A stretch of DNA of 57,027 nucleotides. Origin: Gemmatimonadota bacterium. Its GTDB lineage: Bacteria > Gemmatimonadota > Gemmatimonadetes > Gemmatimonadales > Gemmatimonadaceae. The notes beneath the pieces were generated by a model. That model was not told where the DNA came from and did no database searches. It saw only the letters and a program-made list of their open reading frames with translations. The DNA is taken from positions 1-57,027 of the forward strand of contig JANYBD010000268.1 of NCBI GenBank assembly GCA_025360995.1, given 5' to 3'. Each line of letters begins with the position of its first letter. Position 1 is the first letter of the stretch. A program made the position numbers and the translations under genes. This document shows positions 8,494 through 18,042 of this stretch, piece by piece.

Positions 8494-10029
8494 CTACTCC
8501 GCCGCGGCGAGTTCGAGCAGGTCGTAGAGTTCGGCGAGCGATTCCGCATCGGGCGACAGGCCTGCACGCTTGAGCGTGTCGCCGAGTTCGACCGCGCGAT
8601 GAAGAGCGGCACGGCCGCGGTACAACAATTCCTGAATGGGTACGATGCCATCGTCGTCCACATCCACTGGCTCGCTCAGCGGCTCGCTGTCGAGACCGGA
8701 GAGTCCGTGAATACCGGCACCCAAAAGGTGATGCAGATCGGTTCCGCTTGGTGCGTTCGGCGCCAATTCGGGCGGAGCACTCGCCACCGGTAACGCGTCC
8801 GGCGCGAATGTCTCAATCGCCGGAAGTTCGGGTTCAGCGGATCTCGGATTCAACAGTGCCTCGAATCGTCCCGCGACCGGTTCGGTGTCGCCGGCAGTGA
8901 GAATCCGTGAAGCTGAGTCGAGCGCCGATAGCGCTCGCGACTCCAACAGCGACGCGCCTTCGATCAACGCTTGAAAGGTCATGGCGACGCTGGTCTCGCC
9001 AAAACTCTCGGCCGCTCGGCCGAGCGCACGCACGGCGGCGCGAAGTTCGTGCCCAACACGTTGCCGCGTTGGACCATCAGCTGCGCTATGGCCGTCCCCG
9101 ACCAATCGTCGCAGATGTTCGGCTTGGCTAACCGTCTCGCGTCGGAATCGCTGACCGGCGGTCGTCGGCGGATTCTCGGCGGTATGCAGCACATTCGTCC
9201 CATCACCTTCCGGAAAGAGTGCGCTGATCGGGATGATTGTGTCACTCTCACCGATGCCTTCGGCCATCGCGGCGGCCGCCGCGGTGAATTCTTGCACGGC
9301 AGTGGAATCCGGATCTGGTCGCCCGCCATCGTGCACGGCCTCCGCACCCTCACGCAACACGGCGGCAGCGGTCCTGAACAGATTGCATTGCGCGTCCGTG
9401 GGCATCGCGCCGCTGATCTCCAACGATTTCGCCGTTTCGTCGACGGTTGCGACGACTTCGGCCAACGGCGGCAAGTCGAGCAGTGCCGCCACGCCGCGAA
9501 GGGCGCGCACCCGGCCGAGCGTTTTCTCGAACGAGGCCATCGGGCCCGGCGCATCAGCGTAACGCTGGAGGCCGGCGGCGACATCTGTCGCTTCGGCGGC
9601 GAGAAATCCGGAACTGGCACCCATTGTCGTGAGCGGAGTCGCGGCCGCGCGGCGGTGGAATGCGGGAGCAAGCGTGTTCAGTTCGCCCGCCCGTTCTGCG
9701 GCACGATTATCTTCGGCGGTTCCCCATGTGCGGGCGCCGCGAATGAGAATCTTCAGGTCGTCAACTGCTGCGATAACCGCGCCGCGCAGCAACTCGCTCC
9801 AATGCAGGCTGCCTTCGCGGAGGCCTTTAACGACGCGTTCCAGCCCGGTCGCCACGTCGGCGATGCCCTGGATCTTGGCCATCGTCGCACTGCCGCGAAT
9901 GGCGCGCGAATGGCGACCGAAGGCGTCGAGGTCTGGCGTCCCATTGCCGGCGCGCGACAGCAGACCGTCGAGCTGTTCGACGTGCTCGCTCGATTCGAGT
10001 ACAAAAAAGTCCATCAGCCCGGAGCTCAT
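8494..10029 (-). CDS. Hpt (histidine phosphotransfer) domain protein without visible kinase domain
   Basis: N-terminal FGRHSRAIRGSATM resembles the CheA P1/Hpt phosphoacceptor helix; no HATPase motif in the 511 aa. Confidence 0.7.
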   Translation of the reverse strand: MSSGLMDFFVLESSEHVEQLDGLLSRAGNGTPDLDAFGRHSRAIRGSATMAKIQGIADVATGLERVVKGLREGSLHWSELLRGAVIAAVDDLKILIRGARTWGTAEDNRAAERAGELNTLAPAFHRRAAATPLTTMGASSGFLAAEATDVAAGLQRYADAPGPMASFEKTLGRVRALRGVAALLDLPPLAEVVATVDETAKSLEISGAMPTDAQCNLFRTAAAVLREGAEAVHDGGRPDPDSTAVQEFTAAAAAMAEGIGESDTIIPISALFPEGDGTNVLHTAENPPTTAGQRFRRETVSQAEHLRRLVGDGHSAADGPTRQRVGHELRAAVRALGRAAESFGETSVAMTFQALIEGASLLESRALSALDSASRILTAGDTEPVAGRFEALLNPRSAEPELPAIETFAPDALPVASAPPELAPNAPSGTDLHHLLGAGIHGLSGLDSEPLSEPVDVDDDGIVPIQELLYRGRAALHRAVELGDTLKRAGLSPDAESLAELYDLLELAAAE

Positions 10030-10040
10030 ATGACTAAAGC

Positions 10041-10760
10041 TTAGGACGCGACTCGCGCCGCGTCCATTGCCCGGCGCATTTCCCTCACCGCACCCGCAAT
10101 GCCTACGAATACAGACTGGCTCACGATCGTATGGCCAATATTGAGCTCTTCCAGCTCAGGAATGGTCATCAATGCCCCAACATTGCGTACCGTGATCCCA
10201 TGTCCGGCGTGCACAGCCAACCCGATGCTGGCTCCTTGGCGGGCGCCGTCGCGCAGGGCCGCGAGGTACCGAGGGTCATGCGGATGGTTGGCATACGGGC
10301 CGGTGTGTAGTTCGATGGCGTCCGCTCCGAGCCACGCCGATCGCTCGACAATCATCGGAACGGCGTCGATAAACAAGCTGGTGCGGATGCCGACGGATTT
10401 CAGGCGGCCGATCGCAGCTTCGATGGCGCCGGGGTCGCGGGTGACGTCAAGGCCGCCTTCGGTGGTGATCTCTTCACGGCGCTCGGGGACCAGCGTGACC
10501 TGAAACGGCTTGAGCCGTTCGGCAATGCCGATCATTTCTTCGGTGCAGGCCATTTCGAGATTGAACGGCGTACGCAACTGATCTCGGAGGCCGATGATAT
10601 CGGCGTCCTGGATGTGTCGGCGATCCTCACGCAAATGCGCGGTGATTCCGTCGGCGCCCGCGTCCTCGCACAAACGCGCGGCGGCGACCGGATCTGGCTC
10701 AGTGGCACGTCGAGCCTGCCGAATGGTGGCGACGTGATCAATGTTGATGTACAAGCGCAT
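10041..10760 (-). CDS. pdxJ: Pyridoxine 5'-phosphate synthase
   Basis: MRLYINIDHVATIRQARR...DPVAAARLCEDAGADGITAHLREDRRHIQD. Confidence 0.97.
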   Translation of the reverse strand: MRLYINIDHVATIRQARRATEPDPVAAARLCEDAGADGITAHLREDRRHIQDADIIGLRDQLRTPFNLEMACTEEMIGIAERLKPFQVTLVPERREEITTEGGLDVTRDPGAIEAAIGRLKSVGIRTSLFIDAVPMIVERSAWLGADAIELHTGPYANHPHDPRYLAALRDGARQGASIGLAVHAGHGITVRNVGALMTIPELEELNIGHTIVSQSVFVGIAGAVREMRRAMDAARVAS

Positions 10761-10833
10761 TTGACTAATCTAAGCTTGCTGGCATTCACGTGCGACACTA
10801 ACTTTTTAATACACTCATGACAGGGAGTCGCGC

Positions 10834-11274
10834 GTGAGACGTCTATCCGTTTTGCTCATTCTCGCCACCGCGGCTTGCCATTCGACGCCGACTGGTGCGC
10901 TGGCCGGTGGCTCGACGCCCCGTGCAGCTGTTGAACAGTTTCTGGCCGCCGCGAATGCTCAGGATTTGCAGGCCCTCGGCGCTGTGTGGGGTGACGAAAA
11001 AGGACTCGCGCGTGACAAGTTTCCGCGGCAGGAAGTCGAGCGTCAGGAATTGATCATGATCAGTCTGCTGCGGCACGATACGCAGACAATCGGTGATGCG
11101 CAGCGCATCGATCAGGGACGATTCCTCGTTTCGGTCGCGCTGTCGAAGGGAAAGGCGATGGCCAATACAAAATTTACTCTCGCGCAAGGTGCTGCTTCGC
11201 GCTGGTTTGTTCAGGAAATTGACCTAAAGCCATTGCAGAACGCCGGCTTTGGCGGCAAAGCCCCCGCCAAGTAG
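10834..11274 (+). CDS. Putative lipoprotein of unknown function
   Basis: Signal peptide with lipobox-like LATAAC; 146 aa. Confidence 0.65.
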   Translation: MRRLSVLLILATAACHSTPTGALAGGSTPRAAVEQFLAAANAQDLQALGAVWGDEKGLARDKFPRQEVERQELIMISLLRHDTQTIGDAQRIDQGRFLVSVALSKGKAMANTKFTLAQGAASRWFVQEIDLKPLQNAGFGGKAPAK

Positions 11275-11314
11275 CACGGAACGGCAACGCGGGAACGCAT
11301 CCTTGCCAAGCCGA

Positions 11315-11743
11315 TTAGTATTCAGAGAGTTCCACCAGTACACCGCCGGTCGATTTCGGATGCAAAAAGGCGATGCGTTTGCCTTCGGCGCCGATCCGGG
11401 GTTCCTGGTCGATTAAAGTGATTCCGGCCGCGCGGCAGCGATCGAGCGTGCGATCGAGATCATCGACAGTAAAGCAAATGTGATGGATGCCCGGCCCGCG
11501 CTTGTCGAGGAACTTCCCGATTGGGGAATCGGCTTTCTCAGGCTCGAGCAGTTCAACAAGCGATTCACCGGCGGTCAGTCCCCGGATGCGGGCCCCATCG
11601 GAATCATCAAGCGGCGCCTCGGGAAGTCCGAGCACGTCGCGATAGAACGGCAACAGTTCTGCGATCGCGTGCACGGCAATTCCGACGTGGGCTATGCGGG
11701 TGCCCCGGCTGTTTGATTGGGTCATATTTCGAATGTAATTCAT
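11315..11743 (-). CDS. mce: Methylmalonyl-CoA epimerase (VOC family)
   Basis: RIAHVGIAVHAIAELLPFYRDVLGLPE...GPGIHHICFTVDDLDRTLDRCRAAGITLI. Confidence 0.92.
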   Translation of the reverse strand: MNYIRNMTQSNSRGTRIAHVGIAVHAIAELLPFYRDVLGLPEAPLDDSDGARIRGLTAGESLVELLEPEKADSPIGKFLDKRGPGIHHICFTVDDLDRTLDRCRAAGITLIDQEPRIGAEGKRIAFLHPKSTGGVLVELSEY

Positions 11744-11770
11744 CGTTCAATCGTGTGAGAGGGTATAGCA

Positions 11771-12097
11771 ATGACGAAGCCAATCGCAGTAACCGACGCC
11801 GACTTCGGGGCCCAGGTGGAGCAGCAGGCCGGGGTGACCGTAGTGGATTTCTGGGCGACCTGGTGCGGGCCGTGCCGCATGATCGCGCCGTTACTTGAAC
11901 AGCTAGCGGTCGAATTCGACGGCCGGGTGAAAGTGACGAAGTTGGACGTTGACAGCAATCAAGCGACGTCCATGCGCTTTAATGTGCGCTCGATTCCGAC
12001 GCTGCTGTTCTTCAAAGACGGCAAGCTCATTGACCAAGTCGTTGGCGCCGTGCCGAAGGCCGCGCTGGTCGCGAAGTTCGAGCAACACGCGGCGTAG
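11771..12097 (+). CDS. trxA: Thioredoxin
   Basis: VVDFWATWCGPCRMIAPLLEQLA active site; RSIPTLLFFKDGK. Confidence 0.97.
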   Translation: MTKPIAVTDADFGAQVEQQAGVTVVDFWATWCGPCRMIAPLLEQLAVEFDGRVKVTKLDVDSNQATSMRFNVRSIPTLLFFKDGKLIDQVVGAVPKAALVAKFEQHAA

Positions 12098-12153
12098 CGT
12101 AAAACATCCAGCCGTGCGTTGCGGGCGGCTGGTCCGCGGCGGCAACTTTTAAT

Positions 12154-13143
12154 ATGTCTCTCTCTGCCGCGTCTATGCGGTTCCCGCACGAGCGCGTCCT
12201 GTTGCATCGGACACGGCTCGCCTACGTCCATCTTCGCAATTTGCTGACGGACGCCAAACGCGATCGCTCGGCGCGTGTGTGGGGCTACGTTGCGGTCTGG
12301 CTCCCCGAACAACTCTTGTTGCTCTACCTGCAAAAGGGCGAAGTCGTCAACGCGACTTCCAGTGCCGACGGCAAGCGATTTCGCACGCTTCCGATTTCCG
12401 AGGCCATCGCTCTGGTGCCGAGTGCAGCCGAATTCGGTGAGATTTGTTTTCACGAAGCGGACGACGAGCAATTGGCCACGATGTACTGGTCTCAAGTCCT
12501 CGAACCGCTGCCGTGGCCGTCCGAACTTAATTTGCACGATGGGGCAGGGCTGTTCGCGTTTCTGCATGGTACGATGCATGACGGCGTACTCGAAGTGCTG
12601 GCGGGTGGCGGCATGAATTACGTGATTCTGCGCAACGGCCGCGTGGTGCGCGGGTTCTTTGCCGACCTGGGCGCAGGGTCGCTCGATGCGCGGTGTGCGG
12701 CCCTTTTTCTCGGCGCGCGGCCAGGGGCCGAGCACGCGACGGTGGCACGGCTCTGGCCGATGCCCACGGCGTTGCCGGTGCAAGCAGCCCCGGCACTCAT
12801 TCACGCCTATCGCGAGCTCATTGCATCGGTCGTGAAACAGTTGAAAGCCGACGGCGTCGACGGTGCGCCCGCTCTCGCCGAGCATGCGCGTCAGAACATG
12901 ATCCGGAGTCATCCGGCACTTGAGCGATTCTCGCTCGCGATTCCCAACCAGCGTGATCCCGTGGCGGAGACAGCAGTGCTGACCGCGGCGATTGGCGCGT
13001 GGCTTGGCGAACTGCTGAGCGCGGCAGCACCAGTGGGCGGAACATCTCCGTCGCGAATGATCGCGGAACTCACACGCGATCGGCGGCACATGTTCCAGTC
13101 GGCCGGTCTGTTTAATGCGCTTCCCTGGAAACCGGAATCGTGA
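12154..13143 (+). CDS. Conserved hypothetical protein (unknown function)
   Basis: 329-aa ORF with 4-nt overlap to rsmI; no motif recognised. Confidence 0.7.
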   Translation: MSLSAASMRFPHERVLLHRTRLAYVHLRNLLTDAKRDRSARVWGYVAVWLPEQLLLLYLQKGEVVNATSSADGKRFRTLPISEAIALVPSAAEFGEICFHEADDEQLATMYWSQVLEPLPWPSELNLHDGAGLFAFLHGTMHDGVLEVLAGGGMNYVILRNGRVVRGFFADLGAGSLDARCAALFLGARPGAEHATVARLWPMPTALPVQAAPALIHAYRELIASVVKQLKADGVDGAPALAEHARQNMIRSHPALERFSLAIPNQRDPVAETAVLTAAIGAWLGELLSAAAPVGGTSPSRMIAELTRDRRHMFQSAGLFNALPWKPES

Positions 13144-13967
13144 CAGTCGCTGCCGGGACACTGTTTGTCGTTAGCACCCCGATCGGGAATCTCGGCGATT
13201 TGAGCGAACGGGCAATCGCCACGCTGCGCTCGGTGAATGCAGTGCTGGCCGAGGACACACGGCATTCGAGGCCACTGCTCGAGCGGCACGGTGTCGCCGC
13301 AAAACTCGTTGCGTATCACGAACACAACGAGGCGAAAACGACGCCGCTGCTCGTGGCACGGTTAGTGGGCGGGGAGTCGTTTGCGCTGATAAGCGATGCG
13401 GGGACGCCCCTGATTTCCGATCCCGGGTCTCGATTGGTCCGCGCGGCAATTGACGCGGGGGTGGTGGTCGCGCCTGTGCCAGGCGCGTCAGCGTTGTTGG
13501 CGGCACTGGTGGGATCCGGACTGGACGCTGAACGATTTACATTCTTTGGTTTTTTGGCGCGGAAGGGACGCGCGCGCACTGAAGCGGTCGCAGCGATCGG
13601 CGCCCTGGCGCACACCGCGGTGCTCTATGAAGCGCCGGCGCGCGTCGGAGAGACGCTTGCCGATCTGGCGACGGCCGGCGCCGGTGATCGCCAGGCCGTC
13701 GTCGCCCGCGAGTTGACCAAACAGTTCGAAGAATTCCGCCGGGGAACTGTTCGTGTGTTGGCCGAGTCTTATATGAATGAGGCGCCCCGCGGTGAGGTTG
13801 TACTGGTCATTGCTGGCGCGGAGCCGATGGTTTTGGACGAAGACGCATTGCGCATCCGAGCCCGGGCGCTGCGCGCCGATGGCTTGAGCGCGCGCGATGT
13901 GGTGCGCGTACTGACAGAAGAAGCGCAGGCTCCCCGCAATCTCGCCTACCGGTTGGCCCACGAATGA
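13140..13967 (+). CDS. rsmI: 16S rRNA (cytidine(1402)-2'-O)-methyltransferase
   Basis: GTLFVVSTPIGNLGDLSERAIATLRSVNAVLAEDTRHS, LISDAGTPLISDPG. Confidence 0.97.
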   Translation: MTVAAGTLFVVSTPIGNLGDLSERAIATLRSVNAVLAEDTRHSRPLLERHGVAAKLVAYHEHNEAKTTPLLVARLVGGESFALISDAGTPLISDPGSRLVRAAIDAGVVVAPVPGASALLAALVGSGLDAERFTFFGFLARKGRARTEAVAAIGALAHTAVLYEAPARVGETLADLATAGAGDRQAVVARELTKQFEEFRRGTVRVLAESYMNEAPRGEVVLVIAGAEPMVLDEDALRIRARALRADGLSARDVVRVLTEEAQAPRNLAYRLAHE

Positions 13968-14677
13968 TTCGTCGTCAGCACATCATATTGATTGGCGCGG
14001 CTCTCGTCTTCGGGCTTGGTGCGGCGCGTACCGACGTCGGCACGGCAGTGCAAACGTCGATGGTCGCGCCGCGACTGACCATTGGGCGCTTGCAGTACGA
14101 TGGTGGCGGTGATTGGTATGCGAATCCATCGAGTTTGCCGAATTTACTTAAGGCAATACGTGAACGGACGACCTTTCAAGTTGAATCCGCCGAGGCCCGC
14201 GTTACGCTGATGGATGAGCGGTTGTGGGACGTGCCATTTCTGCACGTCACGGGCCATGGGAATTTTCTGCTGTCGGATGCCGAGGTCCTTCGCCTGCGCG
14301 AGTATGTGACGCGCGGCGGATTTCTGCATGTGGACGACAACTATGGTCTGGACGAAAGTTTCCGGCGCGAAATCAAACGGGTGTTTCCCGATCGGGAACT
14401 TGTAGACGTTCCGTTGTCGCATCCGATTTACCATGTGGTGTACGATTTTCCGGGTGGGGTGCCGAAGATTCACGAACACGACGGCAAACCGGCGCGCGGC
14501 TTCGGGATCTTTATTGGGGGCCGGCTGGCAGTCTACTACACGTACCAAAGCGACCTCGGCAATGGCTGGGAGGACGTCGGTACCTACGCGAGTGATCCGC
14601 CGAACTTGCACGAAGCCGCGCTGCGCATGGGCGTCAATCTTTTTGTATACGCCGTTACCAGCCGCCCTGCGACGTGA
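13964..14677 (+). CDS. DUF4159 domain-containing exported protein
   Basis: RLQYDGGGDWYANPSSLPNLLKAI...LHVTGHGNFLLSDAEVLRLREYVTRGGFLHVDDNYG. Confidence 0.85.
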   Translation: MIRRQHIILIGAALVFGLGAARTDVGTAVQTSMVAPRLTIGRLQYDGGGDWYANPSSLPNLLKAIRERTTFQVESAEARVTLMDERLWDVPFLHVTGHGNFLLSDAEVLRLREYVTRGGFLHVDDNYGLDESFRREIKRVFPDRELVDVPLSHPIYHVVYDFPGGVPKIHEHDGKPARGFGIFIGGRLAVYYTYQSDLGNGWEDVGTYASDPPNLHEAALRMGVNLFVYAVTSRPAT

Positions 14678-17600
14678 CCGTCTTTGATCTGGTGGCGCGG
14701 GCGCGGATGCGCATCGCCCGACTCTTGCAGGTGGAGACGTCGGTGCGAGTGGCGATTGCGGTCATCGCGCTGTTATTGGCTGGCGCCGCATTGCTCGGCG
14801 GTGCCCGATGGATTGCGTTACCGCGATTGACACCGTTTCTCATTTGGGCGATCGCGGTGTTCGCAGCCGTTGTCATAACACGATGGGGCGCGCGCCGGTG
14901 GAAGCGCATGGCCGAGCCGTCGGCGATTGCTCATGCCGTTGAACGCGAACATGGATTGCGCAACGGCTCGGTGCGCGGTCTGGTGGAGTTGTCCGGCGAC
15001 GGAAGCCCGTTTGTACGTCGCGCGGCGCAACGCATGGGCACGCAGCTGGGTGCTCGCGGGGCACTGTTGCCGGTTCTGGAGCTTCGGTTACGCACCGGGA
15101 TCGTGCGCGCCGCAGCAGTGATGCTACCGCTCGCGCTGATGGTATCGCTCATGGCGGCGCGTTCCGCAGACGGATGGCGCGTGCTCGCGCATCCGGTTGA
15201 TGCGTGGCGCGGCACGTTACTGCCGCGAATTGAGATTGCGGATGCCCCGCGCCGCCTTTTGCGCGGAACCTCGGTGTCGCTGGCCATTCATGCGCCGGGG
15301 CGAACAGAGGTTCGGCTGCGCCGACGCACGACGGGCAGCGCGTGGGTCGAGAGTCCGCTCGCCGTCGTGCGAGGCGTCGCCATCGCGAACCTCGGCGCGT
15401 TGGATGCCGACGTGACGATCGTCGCGAGCGACGGACGTGCCGAGAGCGACACGGTCAATATGCGCGTTGTGGACAGGCCGTTTCTCGGAGATGTGGCCGT
15501 GCGCGCGACGTATCCCGCCTATCTGCACAAAGCCGCTGAATCGTTGCCGAGCGATGCGCCGATTCGCGTACCTCAGGGCACCGAACTTACGCTGGATGGC
15601 CACGCGTCCGAGCCGTTGGCGGCGGTGGCACTATCGCAGGGCCGCGACAGTATTCGCCTGGCGCCGGCAGAACGCCGATTCCACGGACACTTCATTCCGG
15701 CCGCAACCGCGAGCTGGAACTGGAGCGCTCGTGGCGTTACTACCGCGATCGCCGACGTGCCGGCGCCGTTACTGGTGGAAGTTGTCCCCGACTCAGCGCC
15801 ATCGGCAGAGATTCTTGCGCCGGCGAGCGATTCTTTGGTCGCGGCCACTGACAAGGTCGAGTTGCAGCTTTTGGCGTCGGATGATCATGGACTGCAGTCT
15901 GTGACACTCAAACTGTGGCGCGTCGGAGGAAGCGGTTCAAACGTGGCGCCGACAATGCAGAGGATTGCTGGAGGGGGAATTCCTGATTGGTCTGGTATAG
16001 TATCGCTCGATCTCGCCGCTTACGGCCTCGAAGCCGGAGATGCGGTGCATGTACAACTCATTGCTCGCGACGAATCACCGGCCGGTCAGGAGGGAATGAG
16101 TCGCGAGTTGGTGCTTCGGGTGCCGGCAACGGATGAGCAGCGCCGCGCCGCCCGTGACGCCGCCGACAGCGCGGCCTCGCGAGCCGTGGCGGCCGCGAAA
16201 GCCCAGGGTCAGCTGCAGCAGCGCACACAAACCGCGGCGAATGCGGCCGCACGTCCATCGGCCGATAAGAATTCCCGTGGCACGGCGCCAATGCAGTTCG
16301 AGGGCGCACAGCAGGCCAAGGCGCTTGCCTCCGAACAAAAGGCGATGGCCGATCGCGTACAGAAACTCCAACAATCGTCCAAGGCACTGGAAGATCGGTT
16401 GCGGGCCGCCGGTGCACTCGACACCGCACTCGCGGCGCAGTTGCGGGAGGCGCAGCGAATGTTGCGTGAAGCGCTGACGCCCGAAATGCTCGACGCGCTG
16501 AAAAAGCTCGACAACTCTGCCCAACAACTTTCCGGTGAGCAGTCGAAACAATCGCTCGCCCAACTTGTCGAACAGCAGAAAAAACTGCGCGAAGCGTTGG
16601 AGAAGAGTGCTGAAATTCTGAAACGGGCCGCGCTCGAAGGGGCGATGCAGACGTTGAAGGACGAAGCCAAGGAAATTGCCAAGCAGGAACGTGCCGCTGG
16701 CGACAGCGGGTCAAAACAATCGCCGGAGAATGCCCAGCGACTCCGCGAACGCACGCAACAGCTGGCGAAAGATCTGGCGGCGCTGAAGGAGCGGTTGCAA
16801 CAAGAGCATGCGGACCCCGCCGCCAAGAAAACGGCAGAAGCGCTGGATGAAGCGATGAAGGCGAAGAGTGCGCTTGACCAGATGCAACCGAACGGTCCGA
16901 AAGGCGCCCAGGACAAACCGCAGTCCTCAGCCGGGCAACAGTCGGGGCAGGGGCAGCAGGGCGCATCGTCACCGGGGCAGAAGGGATCGCAATCGGGGCA
17001 GGGCCAGTCAGGAGAAAAAGGACAACAGGGTGCGCGCAGCGCCGCCGATGCAATGCAGCGCGCATCAGATGCGCTCGCGGAGGGACGCAAGGCACAGGTG
17101 GATGAATGGAAGCAGGAACTCACCAGTGAGCTCGACCGCTCGGTGCAGGAAATGATGCAACTCGCCCGACAGCAGGATGCGTTGGCCGAGAAAGCCAAAC
17201 AGAATCCGAATGACAATTCATTGCGATCGGAACAGAGCGCGCTGCAACAGGGCGTGCAGAAAGCCGGCGATCGCCTGCAAGGAGAATCACGCAAGTCGGC
17301 GCTCGTATCGCCGAATTCGCAGAAGGCCGTGAGCACGGCAGAACAAAAAGTCGCGCAGGCGTCGAAAGATGCCGCCGACCCTCGTACCAGCGCACAAGCG
17401 CAAAGCTCGATGAGTGACGCCGCAACTGCGCTTCGTCAAGCCGCCGCCGCGTTAGCGCGAGATCGCGAACGTGCCGGCACATCACAGTCCGCGTCGGGAC
17501 TTCCTGAACTCCTCGCACAACTTCAGCAGTTGGCGCAAGCGCAGGGCGCATTGAATGGGCAAATGCAACGTTTCCTGCAAGCGAATGGCGCGAACAAAGG

Positions 17601-18042
17601 CCAGCAGTTGTCGTCTGATGCGCAGGCGCAGGCGCGTGGTCTGGCCAAATCGCAGCGTGACGTAGCGCGTCAGCTCGACGAAGTCGGCGATGCCGATGCC
17701 ACCGGCCGCGCTGCCGAACTGGCGCGAGAAGCGCGGCAGTTGGCGCAGTCCCTGGAGCAAGGCGCCGCGGACCCGACGGTGTTCGAACGCCAACAGCGGT
17801 TATTCACCCGCATGCTCGACGCCGGTCGTACGCTCGAGAACGATCAAAAGGACGAATCGGGCCGCCGCGAGTCGCGGCCGGGCGATCAGAGCAATCCGTT
17901 TGTACCGCCGAGCGGATCCGTGACCGGGCGATCGGCGAATAAATATCGCGTACCCGAATGGAATGAGCTCCGCGGCTTGAGCGCCGAAGAGCGTCGGCTG
18001 GTCATTGAATATTTCCGTCGGCTGAACGGGGACAAGCCGTGA
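14674..18042 (+). CDS. DUF4175-like large membrane-anchored coiled-coil protein (1122 aa)
   Basis: N-terminal TM helices, central domain, long Gln/Ala/Lys-rich coiled coil with a low-complexity GQQSGQGQQG stretch; position after DUF4159. Confidence 0.75.
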   Translation: MTVFDLVARARMRIARLLQVETSVRVAIAVIALLLAGAALLGGARWIALPRLTPFLIWAIAVFAAVVITRWGARRWKRMAEPSAIAHAVEREHGLRNGSVRGLVELSGDGSPFVRRAAQRMGTQLGARGALLPVLELRLRTGIVRAAAVMLPLALMVSLMAARSADGWRVLAHPVDAWRGTLLPRIEIADAPRRLLRGTSVSLAIHAPGRTEVRLRRRTTGSAWVESPLAVVRGVAIANLGALDADVTIVASDGRAESDTVNMRVVDRPFLGDVAVRATYPAYLHKAAESLPSDAPIRVPQGTELTLDGHASEPLAAVALSQGRDSIRLAPAERRFHGHFIPAATASWNWSARGVTTAIADVPAPLLVEVVPDSAPSAEILAPASDSLVAATDKVELQLLASDDHGLQSVTLKLWRVGGSGSNVAPTMQRIAGGGIPDWSGIVSLDLAAYGLEAGDAVHVQLIARDESPAGQEGMSRELVLRVPATDEQRRAARDAADSAASRAVAAAKAQGQLQQRTQTAANAAARPSADKNSRGTAPMQFEGAQQAKALASEQKAMADRVQKLQQSSKALEDRLRAAGALDTALAAQLREAQRMLREALTPEMLDALKKLDNSAQQLSGEQSKQSLAQLVEQQKKLREALEKSAEILKRAALEGAMQTLKDEAKEIAKQERAAGDSGSKQSPENAQRLRERTQQLAKDLAALKERLQQEHADPAAKKTAEALDEAMKAKSALDQMQPNGPKGAQDKPQSSAGQQSGQGQQGASSPGQKGSQSGQGQSGEKGQQGARSAADAMQRASDALAEGRKAQVDEWKQELTSELDRSVQEMMQLARQQDALAEKAKQNPNDNSLRSEQSALQQGVQKAGDRLQGESRKSALVSPNSQKAVSTAEQKVAQASKDAADPRTSAQAQSSMSDAATALRQAAAALARDRERAGTSQSASGLPELLAQLQQLAQAQGALNGQMQRFLQANGANKGQQLSSDAQAQARGLAKSQRDVARQLDEVGDADATGRAAELAREARQLAQSLEQGAADPTVFERQQRLFTRMLDAGRTLENDQKDESGRRESRPGDQSNPFVPPSGSVTGRSANKYRVPEWNELRGLSAEERRLVIEYFRRLNGDKP

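Noticed and set aside
8971-10044. 357-aa plus-strand ORF
   Set aside because: Antisense to the Hpt protein 8494-10029, which has the recognisable motif
12108-12132. Possible terminator hairpin ccagccg...cggctgg after trxA
   Set aside because: Only 7-bp stem with 11-nt loop and no U-tract directly after it; too weak to call
11959-13161. 400-aa minus-strand ORF
   Set aside because: Antisense to trxA and the 12154-13143 gene; low-plausibility composition
16900-17050. Repetitive DNA considered as a CRISPR or minisatellite
   Set aside because: Irregular unit lengths, no constant spacers, in-frame within a coding coiled-coil linker
16209-17336. 375-aa Cys/Ser-rich minus-strand ORF
   Set aside because: Shadow of the Gln/Ala-rich coiled-coil gene 14674-18042; composition is that expected from reading CAG/GCG-rich codons in antisense
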